DNA from: CALRQJ02 sp943370285
Lineage (GTDB): Bacteria; Bacteroidota; Bacteroidia; Chitinophagales; Chitinophagaceae
DNA length: 64,000 nt
Reading direction: 5' to 3'
Assembly (NCBI GenBank): GCA_943370285.1
Contig: CALRQJ020000004.1
Location: 1-64,000 of the forward strand
Shown here: piece after piece, positions 54,117-62,456 of the stretch
How positions within the stretch are numbered: position 1 is the first letter of the stretch
Layout of the letters: the number at the start of each line of letters is the position of its first letter
The notes under the pieces: generated by a model
What the model saw: the letters and a program-made list of their open reading frames with translations, nothing else
Databases searched by the model: none
What the model was told of the DNA's origin: nothing
Made by a program: the position numbers and the translations under genes

Positions 54117-54509
54117 TTAATTGTCTGTGTTTTTGGGGACAACCTCTACTTTAACTTTGGTTATTCCTTTTATGATGAAACCCAAATGGCTCGCTGCAGA
54201 CCTACTTAAGTCAACCACACGGCCTTTTTTTGCCATTTTGGGGTGCATTCTGTCATTAATGCGGACAATAACCGATTTGCCATTACTCAAGTTAGTTACT
54301 CTAACCCAACTATTGAGTTTAAAGTGATTACTTGCGGCTGTCATGTTTTTGTTTCTGAAAATTTCTCCTGTGGCAGTTTGAGTGCCATCAAGGCTTTTGC
54401 TGTAAAAGCTAGCCTTTCCTGTAACAACTTTACCTATGGTATCAGACTTAGCCAAAACAGGCAGTGTCGATATCAAAAATCCCAGAAACAGTATTAAAAT
54501 CCCTTTCAT
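54117..54509 (-). CDS. RlpA-family septal ring/peptidoglycan protein
   Basis: A 130-residue exported protein with a signal peptide (MKGILILFLGFLISTLPVLA) and a double-psi beta-barrel (RlpA/expansin-like): GKASFYSKSLDGTQTATGE, NHFKLNSWVRVTNL, SVIVRINDRMHPK and GRVVDLSRSAASHLG. The conserved Asp residues in INDR and VVDLS are those of lytic transglycosylase forms. It lacks a SPOR domain, as do many Bacteroidota homologs. It may cleave denuded glycan strands at the septum. The gene diverges from the dipeptidase gene, 41 bp apart, so the two may share a regulatory region. Confidence 0.87.
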   Translation of the reverse strand: MKGILILFLGFLISTLPVLAKSDTIGKVVTGKASFYSKSLDGTQTATGEIFRNKNMTAASNHFKLNSWVRVTNLSNGKSVIVRINDRMHPKMAKKGRVVDLSRSAASHLGFIIKGITKVKVEVVPKNTDN

Positions 54510-54550
54510 AGTGTCAATTTTTGTATTTTCAAACGCACAATACCTTCACC

Positions 54551-55282
54551 ATGCAACAACAAATTAGGCTTCCTTTTGCAGAAATACTTGTTTTTGTGGG
54601 CCTGATTTATGCACATGGGTGCTCTCCTAAACCAAATGCTGTGCCAAAAAATGAATTTGGCTTACAAGTGATTGATAAAATACAAACACATCGCTACGTT
54701 GTTAAGACAGATAGTACCCAAAAAATGATGCTGCTAACGGCAATAATTCCAGATTTAGTGACGGATTGGCGTTATGCAACCACCAATAATTTTACCGGAA
54801 TGGTTTTGTATACTCAGCCCGACCCTTTTTTGAGGTTGCCGGCTGCCCGTGCTTTACAGCTAGTTCAGGCAGATTTAATATCCAAAGGTTTAGGTTTGAA
54901 GTTGTTTGATGCTTATCGACCATATGCTGTTACCCGAAAAATGTGGGCAAAAGTGCCCGATGAAAGATACGCAGCCAATCCTGCAAAGGGTAGTGGACAC
55001 AATCGTGGGGCAGCAGTAGATGTTACTTTGATTGATTTGAAAACAGGTAAAGAGTTAGCTATGCCAACCCCTTATGATGACTTTACTGAAAAAGCCCATC
55101 ATGATTACAGTAGACTTGATTCAACTGTTTTGACCAACCGAGCATTGTTAAAATCTACGATGGAAAAATTTGGTTTTGTGGCTTTGAGTACAGAGTGGTG
55201 GCATTATTATTGGCCTAATGCTACTCAACGCTTTATGTTGATGGATTTAAGTTTTGATCAATTGCGAAAAGCCGATCAATAA
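54551..55282 (+). CDS. D-alanyl-D-alanine dipeptidase (VanX/DdpX-like), lipoprotein
   Basis: A 243-residue M15D metallopeptidase that hydrolyses D-Ala-D-Ala dipeptide. Zinc ligands are in SGHNRGAAVDVTL (His and Asp of the SxHxxGxAxD motif) and TEWWHYYW (His, with catalytic Glu), near residues 156 and 216. The N-terminus has a lipobox-like signal ending HGC (MQQQIRLPFAEILVFVGLIYAHGC), so it may be anchored in the membrane. The frame is open to 54521; the ATG at 54551 suits the signal. Peptidoglycan recycling is the likely role; it is adjacent to the RlpA gene and its 3' end is 13 bp from the convergent caspase gene. Confidence 0.88.
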   Translation: MQQQIRLPFAEILVFVGLIYAHGCSPKPNAVPKNEFGLQVIDKIQTHRYVVKTDSTQKMMLLTAIIPDLVTDWRYATTNNFTGMVLYTQPDPFLRLPAARALQLVQADLISKGLGLKLFDAYRPYAVTRKMWAKVPDERYAANPAKGSGHNRGAAVDVTLIDLKTGKELAMPTPYDDFTEKAHHDYSRLDSTVLTNRALLKSTMEKFGFVALSTEWWHYYWPNATQRFMLMDLSFDQLRKADQ

Positions 55283-55295
55283 TTAAAACTGATTA

Positions 55296-58200
55296 TTACC
55301 ACCTAATCACCCAATTAAAATCAAAACTTTCTCTTCGGGCTGTTGGTTTTTGTTTGCCACCCGTTAGATCGCTTACCCTTGCATTTACATAAGCAGCCAA
55401 TTCCTTGGCGGTAACTTGCCCATCGTTATCGCCGTCGTAATATTTGTCGGCATATTTATCAAAAATTCCTTCTCTAACTGAGTAGGTAAATACGCCATTG
55501 TTCCATTTAGGCGATTCGTAGGCAAACTCCATACCTCCGGCTGCTGAAATAACTACAGCACCATTGCTCTTACTCAAATCACTAAACTGGGTTTGCATTA
55601 ATTCGAAACTATTATTGGTTGGGGCCTTAATTTTTTTGTTTTTTAATGCCACACTTCCGCGGCTAGCAATCGTTTTTACATTTTGATCAACCTTTAAATC
55701 GCTTTCAAATAAACTGTTGGTTTTTTTAGCAGCTAACAATTCATCTTTATCTAAAGCACCGCTATGGCAAGCATCAATGAACATAATTTTTTCTTGTGCC
55801 GGCACATCATCCAATAAACCTTCTAATTGGTCATAAGGTAAACCTCTGCCTTCGGGCTTGTTGAAATTTACGTCATAAGTAGCGTAATAAAAATCTAGCG
55901 AATCACTTAACAATCCATGGCCTGTTACGGCAATTACTACTCTGTCGTTTGGTGTTGTTTTTTGTAATCGGGCTTTTATTTTTAAGATATTTTCTTTGGT
56001 TACTTTTTCATTAATCAAGGTGTCAATAACAACATCTGTTTGTCTGGTAGCAAAGTCATTCGCTAAATCTCTGATATCTTTTACGGAGTATGTTAGATTC
56101 ATAGTACTATCCTTATACTTGGCAACTCCAATGCCTACAAAATACACAATGCCTTTTGGTTGTGTAGTGTCTGAACTATTGATGGTGAAGGTTTCTTTGA
56201 GTGAGTTTACACCTTGGTTATTCACACAAAATACTTTTATAGTGTTTACACCTCTAGCTAAAGGAACAGTTACTTGTTGTATAGATGATTTTGTTTTTAG
56301 TTGACTTAAGTCTCTACCCTGTACACCAAGTACAGGGGAATTGTTTACTGATACATGTAATGATTGTAGTAAATATTTGGCGTCATTACACACTATGTTC
56401 AGCGTATAGTCTTTTGCAGATGTGTATGATGTGATATTAAACTTATCTTGTAATTTAATGGTTGGTAAATGAATATCTAATGCAGTATTTTTTTCTGCAA
56501 TACCCATTTTTTTAATGCGTTTTTTATAAGCATTTTGATAAAGTTTGATTAATGAAGTATCACTTCTGCCCAATTTTTTAAATATGATATCCGGTCTGTT
56601 TAGCTGTACATCAAACTGATCGTAATTGTATACATTGTCGTTATGGCTAACATTAATAGATTCTAATGTTGTTTTGTTGGCGAAGTAATGATTTTCACTA
56701 TCTACAATAAATGGATCTTTCTCGTAAGGTACATGAACTGTAGCTTTTCTTTTGCCTGTTAGTGCTTCATACAAGTGTATGGTGCCATCTGCCCCTGCAG
56801 ATGCTACTTCTTTACCATCTTGACTAAGTGCAATACTCCAACTTGTAAAATTGTGATCCGGTATAAGGTATAAAATAGAATCTGTAATGGTATTGATGCC
56901 CATTAAACTGGTATAGCTGTTTTGCAGAATGAGTGTTTTATAATCAGGCGTTAATAACATGTGGCCTGCTGCTCCATCGTTATTCACTTTTCTAGAATAT
57001 TTTGTGGTTAAAGTATCAGCCGGATACTGAATGAGTTTACTATTATCTGTGGTTACAAAAATATAATAAGGCGATGCAATAATTTGATTGGGGTTTTCTA
57101 CAAATAAAGTATCGGTAATTTTACCTGTGTTAGGATGTACTACAAAAATTTGATTTTTATTGGCAATTACAAAAAGCCTTTTATGATGTTGGTCATAATG
57201 GATTTTCATTGCTTCTCTACTTGTATCTGTAGGAATGATAGTTGAAAACAGTTGTTTGTCATTTTGAATATCCCAACTTATTAAAGTGCCATTTTTGCCG
57301 CTAATGAAACAACTTTTATTTTTTTCTGTTGCCTCAAAAGCCTTGATAGGTTCACTGTTGGGTAAAATAATAGTATTACGAATATTTACATCTCCGATGA
57401 TTTGGTATACTGCTAATGCATTTTGATATTGATCGAGTTTAAACACAAATAGACTATCTCCCGGCAAAATGATCCTTTTTGTTTCTAGTGTAAAATCAAT
57501 TTCCTTAAAAGGTTTTCTTTTCATACTGCCATCGCTAAGATTCAACCATCCTAATCCGGGTCCTTTTTGTAAGAATAAGAGCACTTTGTCATTTTCAAAA
57601 TACTGTACTTGATATATCTCGTTAGAATAAAATTTGATAAATGAACCATCTAGCCGATAATTATTATTGAAGTCGTAATTTCTGCTGTTGAGTAATTTGA
57701 TATTTAGTGCATCATTTGTAATTAATATGTCTTTCCCATCGGGGCTAAAATGGGTTTGTCTGATGCTTTGCTTTTGTGACCATACTTTATAATTTCTAGC
57801 ATAAAAATCAACTAGATTGAGCACTTCTAAACTATCTTTTGTGATAGGATAAATCAATAGTTGGTTATTGGGGGAGAAGGATTGTACTGCATATCTAGCA
57901 GGATATGAATTAGTGTACTCATTTGCTTCCAAATATATGGCTATGGAAAAACTTAATTTTGTATTTGTTAAATCATAAAAGTTTAAAGACGAATCAATAC
58001 TAACCGCAGTCATATATCTGCCATTCGGACTAATGGTGATGTCTTTTACTTTATCCAATCCGGTCCAATTGCGCAATATGATACTATCCTTTAAATTCCA
58101 TTTATAAATGGTGCCATCATCGCTACAACTATAAATGATGTTTGGATCTTTGTCTTGAAATTCAAAATCGTTAATGGTATTACGGTGAAGTACTATTTTT

Positions 58201-60062
58201 TTTACCAAAGAGAAAGTATCGGTAAATGGTCGAATGATATTGAGTATAGAGTCTTCTGTTACATATAGTAATTTATTGTTTGGCGAAAATTTAGCAGCAT
58301 AGCTTGGTGCATCAGTGGTAAATCCTGCGACCGGCGTATAGTTATAGGTATTCCAAACAGTTACAGTATTATCAGTAGCTGCACTTACTAAGTATTTGCC
58401 GTTAGGGCTATAATTCAGGCTAGTGATTTGACCGGAATGGTAAGTTAGTGTTGTTATTTCTTTGCCCGATACCTTATCCCAAATTTTGATTAGCCTATCA
58501 GAACCGCCTGTTGCAAAATATTTGCTATTGGGCGATTGTGCTATGATATAGTTTCTCGAATGGCCCGATTGTGTACCAACAACTGTTTCAATTGGTTTAT
58601 TCCATTTTTCACGACTTGTATTTACCCAAGCAATGCCTTCAATATTTTTATACTGTTTAAAAAAGGTTTCCGCAGCTACAAGGCTTTGCAAGGCTTTATC
58701 CATTAGCAAAGATTTGTGGTGTATGGTGGCCCATAAATAATCTGCCCAACCATAATTTGTTGTATCAGATGTTGCAGTTGTAGCATCTTGAATAAGAATG
58801 GCCGTTTGCATGGCTTCAATGAGGTTATCATCATTTACTTGTTGAAGCCCAATACCCAACCAATTTTCAATGAGTTCTTCCTTTTTTATTTGTCCCCATA
58901 GTTGAAGGGATTGCTGTCTTCTTTCGGCTCTATTATCAATACTAAGTAAATAAGGCTTAATACTTGCAGGGTATAGCGGAGATGCAGTAGCTGCCCATCT
59001 TGCAAACTCAACATCATAATTTGGATTGTTACCCATTAACCTACCCGGGTAATTTCGTATATACTTTAGATACAAATCATGATGAATGGGGAGGCTATTG
59101 ATCACAGCAGCAAACATGTTTTGTCCGGAGAATATTCCACCCTCATTCTTAACAGCACGGTCAGGATTGGTAAGGGTGTCTTTTGCAATAATGAGTGATG
59201 CAGCTTTTGCAGATTGCTCTAAAGCTGCTAAGGTTTCTTTTTCAATTAACGAATTTCCAAAATAATAGAAGTAGCGATAGTTGTACAGTCGATTCGTACC
59301 ATCTGTAAATAATATATTATCTGTAAGAAATGGTTTTAATGCTAAACTTCGCCAACTCACCGGAATTTCTACTTGGCAGTTGTAAAAATCATTCGGTAAA
59401 ATTTTATTGATGTAGGCATTAGCAACATGTACCACAGTGTAGTTATCTGTAACTTGTACAAATGGTGTAGAGAGAATAGTTCGTACACCATTGTGAAAAG
59501 TAGTATCTCCTTCAATTGATCTGCTTTCAATTGTGTTGTACTTAGAATTAGTAACGATTCCGTCTAACTTACCGGCTGCAATAATTAACTCCACTGAATC
59601 GGCACCAAAGGGCTTTATTGTTTTTATCGGAAAATATACATTAGCTGTTTCTGTTTCTGCAATGCCCGGGTAATTAAACCGTTTATCTTCCATCGTAATA
59701 TATTCATGCAGTTTGCTCAATCTTGCCAAAATATCAGCTTTAGCTTGCCAATGATTGTGTTTTCTAGCATTTTCCAAAGCCTTGGTTAATATAGAGTGAG
59801 AAGCTTTTACGTCATCCAATAAGCGATAGCACCTGCCCATAACACTCCATAGTTGTGTTACATATATACTACTATCAAAGTTGGGGTGCTTTTTAGCCCA
59901 ATCATTTGCTTTTGCAAAGCAAATCAAGGCACTGTCTATTTTATTACTGTTATGTAATCGATTTCCTTCACGGTATTGTTGCAGGAAATAGGCGGTATCT
60001 AATTGGGCTTGCCCAAATATTGATACACTAATAAGCAAGATGATTAAACAAAACTTTCCCAT
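55296..60062 (-). CDS. Giant exported TPR-WD40-caspase protein, copy B
   Basis: A 1588-residue paralog of 28429-33225: signal peptide (MGKFCLIILLISVSIFGQAQ), TPR-like N-terminal region (YREGNRLHNSNKIDSALICFAKANDWAKK), WD40 propeller repeats (from about residue 500; RLIKIWDKVSGKEITTL, NTVTVWNTYNYTPV), Ig-like linker and C-terminal peptidase C14 domain with His1382 in TGHGLLSD and Cys1432 in IDACHSG. Residues 1543-1554 (DGDNDGQVTAKE) fit a calcium-binding EF-hand loop, which copy A has only in degenerate form. The start at 60062 is the first ATG with a fitting signal peptide. It is divergent from the rhodopsin gene. Target unknown; a signalling or self-lysis protease outside the cytoplasm is possible. 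Confidence 0.85.
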   Translation of the reverse strand: MGKFCLIILLISVSIFGQAQLDTAYFLQQYREGNRLHNSNKIDSALICFAKANDWAKKHPNFDSSIYVTQLWSVMGRCYRLLDDVKASHSILTKALENARKHNHWQAKADILARLSKLHEYITMEDKRFNYPGIAETETANVYFPIKTIKPFGADSVELIIAAGKLDGIVTNSKYNTIESRSIEGDTTFHNGVRTILSTPFVQVTDNYTVVHVANAYINKILPNDFYNCQVEIPVSWRSLALKPFLTDNILFTDGTNRLYNYRYFYYFGNSLIEKETLAALEQSAKAASLIIAKDTLTNPDRAVKNEGGIFSGQNMFAAVINSLPIHHDLYLKYIRNYPGRLMGNNPNYDVEFARWAATASPLYPASIKPYLLSIDNRAERRQQSLQLWGQIKKEELIENWLGIGLQQVNDDNLIEAMQTAILIQDATTATSDTTNYGWADYLWATIHHKSLLMDKALQSLVAAETFFKQYKNIEGIAWVNTSREKWNKPIETVVGTQSGHSRNYIIAQSPNSKYFATGGSDRLIKIWDKVSGKEITTLTYHSGQITSLNYSPNGKYLVSAATDNTVTVWNTYNYTPVAGFTTDAPSYAAKFSPNNKLLYVTEDSILNIIRPFTDTFSLVKKIVLHRNTINDFEFQDKDPNIIYSCSDDGTIYKWNLKDSIILRNWTGLDKVKDITISPNGRYMTAVSIDSSLNFYDLTNTKLSFSIAIYLEANEYTNSYPARYAVQSFSPNNQLLIYPITKDSLEVLNLVDFYARNYKVWSQKQSIRQTHFSPDGKDILITNDALNIKLLNSRNYDFNNNYRLDGSFIKFYSNEIYQVQYFENDKVLLFLQKGPGLGWLNLSDGSMKRKPFKEIDFTLETKRIILPGDSLFVFKLDQYQNALAVYQIIGDVNIRNTIILPNSEPIKAFEATEKNKSCFISGKNGTLISWDIQNDKQLFSTIIPTDTSREAMKIHYDQHHKRLFVIANKNQIFVVHPNTGKITDTLFVENPNQIIASPYYIFVTTDNSKLIQYPADTLTTKYSRKVNNDGAAGHMLLTPDYKTLILQNSYTSLMGINTITDSILYLIPDHNFTSWSIALSQDGKEVASAGADGTIHLYEALTGKRKATVHVPYEKDPFIVDSENHYFANKTTLESINVSHNDNVYNYDQFDVQLNRPDIIFKKLGRSDTSLIKLYQNAYKKRIKKMGIAEKNTALDIHLPTIKLQDKFNITSYTSAKDYTLNIVCNDAKYLLQSLHVSVNNSPVLGVQGRDLSQLKTKSSIQQVTVPLARGVNTIKVFCVNNQGVNSLKETFTINSSDTTQPKGIVYFVGIGVAKYKDSTMNLTYSVKDIRDLANDFATRQTDVVIDTLINEKVTKENILKIKARLQKTTPNDRVVIAVTGHGLLSDSLDFYYATYDVNFNKPEGRGLPYDQLEGLLDDVPAQEKIMFIDACHSGALDKDELLAAKKTNSLFESDLKVDQNVKTIASRGSVALKNKKIKAPTNNSFELMQTQFSDLSKSNGAVVISAAGGMEFAYESPKWNNGVFTYSVREGIFDKYADKYYDGDNDGQVTAKELAAYVNARVSDLTGGKQKPTARRESFDFNWVIRW

Positions 60063-60572
60063 TAGTTACCGTTTCAACTGTTATAAATAAGATAGTACAT
60101 GGTCAATTTGTACCAATATAAAGTTTGTAATGCTGTTTTTATTTACTGGGGAAGGAAATGAGGTCGAATATAGGATATTTTTCAAATTGTTGCGTACCGA
60201 CTCCTCACAAGAATGGGTCAACATTTTGTATTTGTCCTCATTACTGCTTAAAACGATTGTGCCAAAATTTCACTACCTATTTGCTTTCCTTGCTAATTGG
60301 CTTCGTTAGTCTGAATATGTTTTCCAAATTATTTTTCAAAAAACATATTTTTTTTTCGTTTCACATTTTTTGTGCTGGGAGACTAATGATTTGACATGTC
60401 TAATGATTCACCTTTTTTAAACATAAAAGTGTAAACTATATGTTGTTTGTTGAAGCATTGATTTTCATTGCTATTTCCTGCTTTCAAAAAGCGGAAAAAC
60501 TTTTTTTCCGCAATTGCGTTTAACTATTCCATATATTTTATTAAACAAATTTTTTTACCAAAACCTCTAACT
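60063..60572. other. Gene-free divergent region before the rhodopsin gene
   Basis: This 510-bp AT-rich region separates the caspase gene (-) and the rhodopsin gene (+). It should hold both promoters; no clean TTG-19-TAnnTTTG pair was found. A hairpin at 60491-60511 lies about 62 bases before the rhodopsin ATG. A 78-codon open frame at 60158-60394 has no protein-like features and is not called. Confidence 0.55.
60491..60511 (+). promoter_or_regulatory. 5' leader hairpin of rhodopsin gene
   Basis: GCGGAAAAA and TTTTTCCGC are perfect 9-base arms with a 3-base loop, about 62 bases upstream of the ATG at 60573. It could protect the mRNA or regulate translation; it lacks a T tail typical of terminators on the + strand. 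Confidence 0.45.
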
Positions 60573-61310
60573 ATGTTCCAAAATTTGTTGGGAGTACTCC
60601 CTATCGCAAACAACAATTATGTAGCATTTACATTCTTTGTTGGTACAATGGCCATGATGGCCGCTTGTGTTTTCTTCTTCTTTGAAATGTCAAACGTTGA
60701 AAAGAAATGGAGAACATCCATTTTGGTTTCTGGTTTGATTACGTTCATTGCAGCCGTTCATTACTATTACATGAGAGGCTATCATTTAGAAACCGGAGAA
60801 TCTCCTGTATTCTTCCGTTATGTTGACTGGATTCTGACTGTTCCTTTAATGTGTGTTGAGTTTTACTTAATCACTAAAAAAGCAGGTGCTAAAATTGAAT
60901 TGTTATGGAAATTAATTTTTGCATCAATTGTAATGTTGGTTACCGGCTACATTGGTGAAGCTATTTATGGTAACGAAACTCAAAGTTGGATTTGGGGATT
61001 GATTAGCGGTATCGCTTATTTCTACATTGTTTATCTTATCTGGTTTGGCGATGTAGCTAAACTTGCTATAAGTGCAGGACCAGCTGTAACTAAAGCTGTA
61101 AAGTCTTTAGGATGGTTTGTTTTAGTTGGTTGGGCAATCTATCCGGTAGGATATATTGCAGGCACTGCAGGTGGTTTCTTTGGTGTTAGAATGTTTGAAG
61201 GATTATCTATGGATATCGTTTACAACATTGGTGATGCCATTAATAAAATAGGATTTGGCTTGGTAATTTATGCTTTAGCACAATCTGATAAAAGTTCAGC
61301 TAACGCTTAA
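60573..61310 (+). CDS. Light-driven proton pump rhodopsin (proteorhodopsin-type)
   Basis: A 245-residue seven-helix microbial rhodopsin that binds retinal and should pump protons outward under light. Helix C shows Arg82, Asp85 (acceptor), Thr89 and Glu96 (donor), the DTE signature of proteorhodopsins (RYVDWILTVPLMCVEF). Met93 is at the spectral-tuning position (site 105 in the classical numbering), usually linked to green absorption. Helix G has Asp221 and the Schiff-base Lys225 (IGDAINKIGFG). His63 in AAVHYYYMRG is the conserved partner of the acceptor. The frame is open to 60468, but the ATG at 60573 gives the family N-terminus and a short leader. blh follows and would supply retinal. Confidence 0.95.
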   Translation: MFQNLLGVLPIANNNYVAFTFFVGTMAMMAACVFFFFEMSNVEKKWRTSILVSGLITFIAAVHYYYMRGYHLETGESPVFFRYVDWILTVPLMCVEFYLITKKAGAKIELLWKLIFASIVMLVTGYIGEAIYGNETQSWIWGLISGIAYFYIVYLIWFGDVAKLAISAGPAVTKAVKSLGWFVLVGWAIYPVGYIAGTAGGFFGVRMFEGLSMDIVYNIGDAINKIGFGLVIYALAQSDKSSANA

Positions 61311-61321
61311 TAGCGATTGAT

Positions 61322-61351
61322 AAGTGCGGTGCAAATGCACCGCACTTTTTT
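61322..61351 (+). terminator. Strong terminator between rhodopsin and blh
   Basis: AAGTGCGGTGC / GCACCGCACTT with a 4-base loop and a T tail, a perfect 11-bp stem. It starts 11 bp after the rhodopsin stop and ends 19 bp before the blh ATG. Confidence 0.93.
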
Positions 61352-61370
61352 AACTTATAAATCAGCCAAT

Positions 61371-62303
61371 ATGCTAAGAATAATTTTGCTATTGATAGGC
61401 TGTGGGTTGCTTGTAGTTCAGCAGTCTATTTGCGAACTTCCTGTAAATGTTCAATTTATTTTATTTATCATAGGAGTCTTAGTACTAGGTGTGCCGCATG
61501 GCGCCGCCGACTTATTAGTAGCTACTCATAATGCTTCGCACAATAAAAAGACGTTCTCGAATATTAAGTTTTTAGGTGTTTATTTAGGTAGACTATTCCT
61601 CTTTGCATTAACATTATGGTTCTTACCAGTTATCGGTAATTTTTTATTCATTCTTTTTGCTGCATATCATTTCGGAGAAACAGATTTGCATCAATTCAAA
61701 ACCAATACTATTCTGGGTAAACTGTTTGTTATCAGCTACGGATTGGTATTGTTGTCTGTCATTCTTATTCATCATTTTGAAGACGTAAAACCTATTTACT
61801 TACAGTTTGAATCTGGCTTGCAATCCATTGATTTATTGAATTGGATTGATGCCCATCGTTACTCCATTATTTCTATTTGTGGCACAGCTTTCTTCACTAT
61901 AACTTTTGTTTACTTTCTTTATAATAGAAATACTGAAAATATTGATAATGGCTATTTCTTAATTCGCTTTGCTTTATTGTTATTTATACTCTTTCAATTG
62001 CCCATGCTTTTAGGATTTACTTTTTACTTTGTGGTATGGCACTCCTTTATATCCTTACAAAATATCATTGCTTATCTACAAATGAAGCAAAACTTATCAG
62101 CCAAAACAATATTCAAACAAATTCTATTCTATAGTGGTCTTGCTATAGTTGGTATTGCCTTGTTTGGTATGACCGGCTTTATGTTTATTAATAGTACTGC
62201 TATTATGGGATACTTATTTTTAGGACTTGCTGTTCTTACCGCTCCGCACATGCAAATCATGCATGACATGTATTGTAGCATTAGAAAAAATAGGACGGCA
62301 TAA
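61371..62303 (+). CDS. blh: Brp/Blh-family beta-carotene 15,15'-dioxygenase
   Basis: A 310-residue multi-span membrane enzyme that splits beta-carotene into two retinal molecules, the chromophore for the rhodopsin. The family's metal-binding His residues are in GVPHGAADLL (near residue 44), AAYHFGETDL, VVWHSFISLQ and the C-terminal LTAPHMQIMHDMY. The frame is open to 61317, but that would start within the terminator hairpin; the ATG at 61371 gives a normal start (MLRIILLLIGCGLL). Translation of the fusion start MISAVQMHR is not expected. Carotenoid biosynthesis genes (crt) are not in the window. Confidence 0.93.
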   Translation: MLRIILLLIGCGLLVVQQSICELPVNVQFILFIIGVLVLGVPHGAADLLVATHNASHNKKTFSNIKFLGVYLGRLFLFALTLWFLPVIGNFLFILFAAYHFGETDLHQFKTNTILGKLFVISYGLVLLSVILIHHFEDVKPIYLQFESGLQSIDLLNWIDAHRYSIISICGTAFFTITFVYFLYNRNTENIDNGYFLIRFALLLFILFQLPMLLGFTFYFVVWHSFISLQNIIAYLQMKQNLSAKTIFKQILFYSGLAIVGIALFGMTGFMFINSTAIMGYLFLGLAVLTAPHMQIMHDMYCSIRKNRTA

Positions 62304-62359
62304 TTTGTCTATTAGCTTTCTTACCATTCTGTTTAGATATCATCGGAATAAAATAAAAA

Positions 62360-62380
62360 CCCCGATAAAAAATATCGGGG
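62360..62380. terminator. Intrinsic terminator between blh and pckA
   Basis: CCCCGATA / TATCGGGG with a 5-base loop; A-rich sequence on the left and a short T-poor right side. It serves the convergent blh end, possibly both. Confidence 0.75.
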
Positions 62381-62428
62381 CTTGTACATAGCAATCGAAG
62401 AGGTCCGTGGCTTTCGCCTTTTCCAAAA

Positions 62429-62451
62429 CTGTCCCGGCAAGAATGGGACAG
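62429..62451 (-). terminator. Terminator of pckA
   Basis: On the - strand, CTGTCCC and GGGACAG arms with a 9-base loop are followed by TTTT, 5 bp after the pckA stop. Confidence 0.7.
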
Positions 62452-62456
62452 TGCGT

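Noticed and set aside
60158..60394. A 78-codon + strand open frame before the rhodopsin gene
   Set aside because: Cys/Phe-rich, no signal, no conserved look and lies in a divergent promoter region; likely chance.
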